From the NCBI GenBank assembly GCA_965248235.1, contig CBDFIU010000005.1:124001-188000 (forward strand): a stretch of 64,000 nt of DNA, in the 5' to 3' direction. Position numbers and translations under genes: made by a program. The notes beneath the pieces were generated by a model. The model was not told the origin of the DNA and made no database searches. It was given only the letters and a program-made list of their open reading frames with translations. The DNA comes from UBA6623 sp965248235. GTDB taxonomy: Bacteria > Acidobacteriota > Terriglobia > Bryobacterales > UBA6623. Below, in pieces: positions 60,475 through 64,000 of the stretch; position 1 is the first letter of the stretch; each line of letters begins with the position of its first letter.

Positions 60475-62735
60475 TTACGCGCCGTCGCCGCGGCCTTCGG
60501 CGAGCTTGGGGCTTCCCAGAAACCGTGCGTTAGCGGTCCGAATGAGTGTTTGGGCCGCGGCGGCCGGTGCGCGGGCGTGTCGGTAGTCATCCGCGATTTG
60601 CCAATCGGGCGTGATTTGGAGTACCCGCGTCACGGCCGCCGGGAACTGATCCGCGGAAGCGATCACGGCATTCGGCATGTCCTCAAAACCCGCCGCCCGA
60701 ACCGCGTCGGTCGTCAGCACGGGTTTACCGGCGGCCAGATAGCTTAATAGAACATCCTGCATCGCATCCACCGGAGCAGACGCCGCTCGGAAGGGCGCCC
60801 ACAGGACGGCCGCGCCCGACAAATAGATGTGCCATTTCTCGAACTTCTTGTCGCTTAATACGAACAAGTTGCCTTGTTCGCCAAGCCGTCGATCCACGCC
60901 CACCTCGCTGCCGGCGCCGACCAGCATGAAATCGAAATCAGGATGCCGCTCCGACGTCGACAAGATGACATCGACATCGAGAATGCTCGAGTCGAGCGGC
61001 CCGGCATAGACCACAAGCGGTCTGGTGGAGGCCCTTAACTCTGGGATCGTGTAGCGGCTGCCGCGAGCTTTCAAAGCCAGGGACGCTTCGCCCCAAGAGG
61101 CGCCCCGCGAAGGGATCAGCAGCGAGGCGTCACGGCGGCGGTTGGCGGGCAGCGCATCCAGCACCGTGGTCGAGCCGCCGAGGAGCCCGCCCTCTGGGAA
61201 CTCTCGTTCCGAACCGTCGCCGGACGCAGTCGGGATATAGGAAAAAGTTTGATACGCGCGCTTCAGTCCTAAGACGCGTGCAGCCTTGGAGGGGTCGTTG
61301 AGAAACAAAACGAGCAGCACCTTCCCGGAGCTTGCTGATTCGGCTGCTCGTAGGCGCGAGGCGACTTCGCCCAGGTCGCCGGCGTGCGCCGCGGGAAAGC
61401 TCTCGAGCTCTTCGCGGCCCGCGCCGCCGATGCGGACAAGGCTGACGCGCTGCCCTTGCCGTTCCAAATCGCCGGCCAAGGTTTGCACCCACTCAACGGG
61501 CGCTCCGCAGCCGTCCTCGTGAAGCAGAAACACCTGGAACGGCCGCCGAAAGCAGCGCAAACGCTCCAGGTGGCGTTCGCGAACAAGCTGCATATTTTCT
61601 TGGATTGTCCCACGCTCGTCTCGGCCCGTCAGCGAATCATGGTGGACCCGATAGGCATAGAAGCATTCGTCGTTGTCGATGCGCCGGACTTCGCCGATCT
61701 CGCTCAGCCGCAGCCAATAGTCGTAATCTTCCGCGCCCAACAGCGAGCCGTCGTAGTCCCCGGCCGCGCGGGCCGCCGAACGCCGGTAGAGGAAACAGGA
61801 CCCGACAAAGTTGTCGGTTTCGAGCCCGAGGGCTTCGGCGGTTCGCGGCAGATCGAGTTCGTGGGTGGCGTGAGGCCGCTGATGCATCACGCGGACCTCC
61901 GAGCCCCGTAGAGGGCCGCCATCGCCGTCAATCAGCTCGATATTGGCATCGGCCATGTCGACCGAGGGCCGGCGCAAGAGAAATTCCAGCAGGGCGGAGA
62001 GCATCCCGGGCTTCATCAGGTTGTCGGCCGATGTCCAGGTGAAGAATTCGCCGGAAGCCTAAAGCCCGCGTTCAAGGCCGCCGCAATGCCCTCGTGCGGC
62101 CGGCGAATGAGGCGTACGCGCGGGTCGTCGGCCCAAGGGGCAGGCGTGGAACTCAAGTCCTGGTCCGATCCGTCGTCGACGATGATCAACTCGAAGTTGG
62201 GGTAGGTCTGCGCCAAGACGCCGCGGACCGAGTGCGGCAAGAGATCCGTCTGATTCCACACCGGCAGGACCACGCTGACCTTCCGCCGGTAGCTCGGGTG
62301 CGTGGGAATGAAAAGCCCGCGGGCGGACGCCGCGGTATCGGATTGATCTCGATTCCCCGACTCGACGGCGGATACGTCGTTTGAAGGAGCATCCCTCGAT
62401 CGAGCCAGCAGGTCAGCCGATTGAAATTCGCGATAGCCGTGGGGGAATAAGTGGCTGTAGTAACGCACGTATCGATCGCGGTATCGCAGCCGTACGGCAA
62501 CCGGCGTCAGCGATTTAGCGAAATCCAAGACCGCGTGAACCGAGCGACGAACCAACGCGCGGGGCCGAGAGTTATAGAAACGGACAACCCATTCATCGCG
62601 TGCACGCTCGGCGGCATGCAGACGTTCGCGCGCTGTCCGCAACTCTTCGGCAAGTGCTTGGGCGCGTCGCTCCCAAGTGGAAGGTTCGCGATCCGCGGTG
62701 TGATCGGTGGGCTGCTTGACGCCTTGTGGCTCCAT
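60475..62735 (-). pseudogene. Two-domain glycosyltransferase (GT2 plus GT4-like) split by a frameshift
   Basis: The N-terminal frame (to 62016) has a coiled-coil (ERRAQALAEELRTARERLHA) and a GT2 start: VSVVLPVWNQTDLLPHSVRG, NFELIIVDDGSDQD, then GIAAALNAGFRL. The downstream frame (60475-62016) resumes GEFFTWTSADNLMKPGMLSA, with the GT2 acidic motif MADANIELIDGDG and GAEDYDYWLRLSEIGE, and continues into a GT4/GT1-like part (RPLVVYAGPLDSSILDVDVI, VLWAPFRAASAP). A missing base near 62051 (CTTCC/GGCGAA) explains the break. ATG 62735 is used (MEPQGVKQPT); 62843 is possible. Polysaccharide or glycoprotein synthesis is likely. Confidence 0.7.
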
Positions 62736-63068
62736 ATCCTCGGCCGACCCCCCCCTATGCCTTGAGATACCCAGTCCCGCGACCAGATCCCGCACGCAAC
62801 ACCGTGGCGCGGGACGCAGTATGTCCGAAACACACCGGACCATGACGGACCTACCATCATAACCGATGTCTTTAGGGGTGTAACTTTTTCTTTCTAGGGG
62901 ACTTCGCCGCAGTCCGCCGGGCTCGTCGGCAGGTCAAGCAACGACAGGCAACGACCGTGACCGGGGAAGTCAAAGGTAGGTTTCCGCGCGAATCCGCCGG
63001 ATCGGCCTACCGGGGCCAGGGGCGGCGTTGACGACCTTGGCCCGTCGGAGCAGACCGGAAGTCTTGCT
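62736..63068. other. Gap before the DksA/TraR-type gene
   Basis: Between the glycosyltransferase start and the next gene on this strand. I see no gene, repeat or terminator that can be supported. A TTTTTCTTTC stretch is the only AT-rich part. Confidence 0.4.
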
Positions 63069-63410
63069 TCAGACCACGACTTCTTCGCTCTCTTCCTGGC
63101 AGGTCACACAGCGCGTCGCCCAGGGCACCGCTTGCAGTCTTCGAGCGTTGATCGACTCGCCGCAACCCTCGCACCAGCCATATTCGTCGGTTTCGATGCG
63201 TTCCAAAGCGGATTCGACGGCTCGCGTCGTCTCCCATCCGGAATTCATCACCTGCAAGGCCAATTCGCGCAGGCTTTGCGATTGCGCGTCGTCAATGGGA
63301 TCGGCGGTCTGCTGAATCTCGATTCCGCTGTCTCGAAGGGAGGGCGCTCTGAGCGATACAAGCTTGTCTTCGAGCTGCGTTTGGAAGATGCTTCGTTGTT
63401 TCTTCGTCAT
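63069..63410 (-). CDS. DksA/TraR-type C4 zinc-finger protein
   Basis: A 113-residue protein with an N-terminal coiled-coil (MTKKQRSIFQTQLEDKLVSL, AVESALERIETDEYGW) and a C-terminal zinc finger CEGCGE...CVTCQE. DksA relatives bind the RNA polymerase secondary channel and change promoter response, often to starvation. The DxxDxA tip of classical DksA reads PIDDAQSQS here, so it may have altered activity. It is a single gene; the next on the + strand is the dihydrolipoyl dehydrogenase, divergent. Confidence 0.85.
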   Translation of the reverse strand: MTKKQRSIFQTQLEDKLVSLRAPSLRDSGIEIQQTADPIDDAQSQSLRELALQVMNSGWETTRAVESALERIETDEYGWCEGCGESINARRLQAVPWATRCVTCQEESEEVVV

Positions 63411-63809
63411 AACTAACCTCTGTCCGTTGCCAAGTTTGGTGAATGCCTAGCAGAGATTATTCCGCTCCCGCCCGCGGAACGACAATGGACGGGTCGTACC
63501 GTTTTTGTTTAGGGGGTAAGTCCTAGCCCGGGTTACTCATCGTTTGGCGGGCGATGCACACGAGTGGCCCGCGATTACGTCGTTGGCCTTGCTCGCCGCG
63601 CTCAGCGGCACGTCATACATTGGGGTTCCCGCCGCCCCTTCAGGGCTCGCACGGGTGGCGGATTCTACTCGGGGTTCCGCCTTCGGGCTACATTCCGGCC
63701 GGCGCTTCGCGGCTCAAGAGTTCTTACCGGACACGGTTTCGGATGTCGAGAACGCGGCAGTCCGCCAATTCGGGGGGAAGACTGCTGCTTTGATAGACTG
63801 GTTGGGCTT
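63411..63809. repeat. Non-coding gap with a repeat shared with 8640-8775
   Basis: 399 bases, no convincing gene. Positions 63537-63600 (TTACTCATCGTTTGGCGGGC ... ATTACGTCGTTGGCCTTGCT) resemble the unit at 19515-19575. Positions 63612-63720 match 8640-8775, ending CGCTTCGCGGCTCAA. The promoter of the following lpd gene must lie within the last part. Confidence 0.55.
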
Positions 63810-64000
63810 ATGACCCATGACGTCATCGTGATTGGGAGCGGTCCGGGCGGATACGTCGCCGCGATTCGTGCCGCGCAGTACGGCTGCAAGGTCGCGGTGG
63901 TCGAAAAGGCCCCGGCGTTTGGCGGAACCTGCCTGCACGTCGGCTGTATCCCGACCAAGACTTTGCTGCATTTCGCCGAAGCTTATGAGACGGCCCTGCA
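63810..64000 (+). CDS. lpd: Dihydrolipoyl dehydrogenase (N-terminal part, runs off the window)
   Basis: The first 63 codons read MTHDVIVIGSGPGGYVAAIR and AAQYGCKVAVVEKAPAFGGT, followed by CLHVGCIPTKTLLHFAEAYE. This shows the FAD-binding GxGxxG (GSGPGGY) and the redox-active Cys pair C-x4-C in GGTCLHVGCIP, the hallmark of E3 of 2-oxo-acid dehydrogenase complexes. The gene is cut by the end of the window. Other flavin disulfide reductases are less likely because of the KTLLH spacing. Confidence 0.9.
   Translation, partial: MTHDVIVIGSGPGGYVAAIRAAQYGCKVAVVEKAPAFGGTCLHVGCIPTKTLLHFAEAYETAL

Noticed and set aside
1..64000. CRISPR arrays, rRNA or complete tRNA genes
   Set aside because: No regularly spaced direct repeats, no rRNA segments and no complete cloverleaf with a T arm were seen on either strand.
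1..64000. Selenoprotein genes with in-frame UGA, suggested by selB
   Set aside because: The frame breaks found are frameshifts, not UGA codons in otherwise continuous conserved frames.

Overview
The window is a high-GC bacterial chromosome segment. I read it as Acidobacteriota or a close relative, with Planctomycetota as the alternative. The reasons are paired PSD1-type cytochrome/DUF1549/DUF1553 and DUF1501 proteins, a long Oar-like TonB-dependent receptor with an N-terminal carboxypeptidase-regulatory domain, Tat-exported sugar isomerase/amidohydrolase/DUF6807 proteins, several Gfo/Idh/MocA oxidoreductases, and dense palindromic intergenic repeats. This taxonomic call is inference from gene content; no rRNA or tRNA gene is visible.

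Layout. 0-6 kb: purH, an orphan HigA antitoxin, a VOC protein, gene relics, a HEAT-repeat protein and a frameshifted membrane protein. 6-18 kb: an exported catabolic cluster on the + strand (DUF6807, amidohydrolase, TIM-barrel isomerase, then two tandem PSD1-DUF1501 pairs). 18-30 kb: queG, then an OprP-like porin divergent from a complete urea ABC transporter (urtABCDE), a MITE-like element and a thiamine-diphosphate enzyme of the acetolactate synthase type. 30-49 kb: a scarred region with gene relics, a chimeric ORF, a higBA pair split by an IS, an IS110-family element with long inverted repeats, and three near-identical 1036-bp IS1595-family copies. Housekeeping genes lie among them (lysS, a LolC/E permease, aminotransferase, acetoacetyl-CoA synthetase, maf, uracil-DNA glycosylase). 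49-64 kb: the TonB-dependent receptor, selB, a phosphotransferase, an alpha/beta hydrolase with a substituted nucleophile, an SMP-30 protein, a second Gfo/Idh/MocA protein, a frameshifted two-domain glycosyltransferase, a DksA/TraR-type zinc protein and the start of a dihydrolipoyl dehydrogenase.

How genes work together. The exported proteins at 6-18 kb look like a periplasmic oxidative or hydrolytic catabolic system. The Gfo/Idh/MocA, SMP-30 and TonB-receptor genes elsewhere fit uptake and processing of sugars or polymers. The porin plus urtABCDE form an outer-to-inner-membrane route for urea or short amides, but no urease lies in the window.

Most notable structures. (1) A family of about 109-bp imperfect palindromes (arms GGGGCTGTGAAAAA...) in five copies, one between a PSD1 and a DUF1501 gene and one inserted into another repeat. 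(2) An IS1595 insertion inside the higB stop codon that rebuilds a stop. (3) An IS110-type transposase between 37-bp inverted repeats with room for a bridge RNA. (4) A fusion of two truncated genes at about 30.84 kb. (5) At least five reading-frame breaks in otherwise conserved genes, so either decay or uncorrected indels. (6) A hydrolase whose catalytic Ser is Asn.
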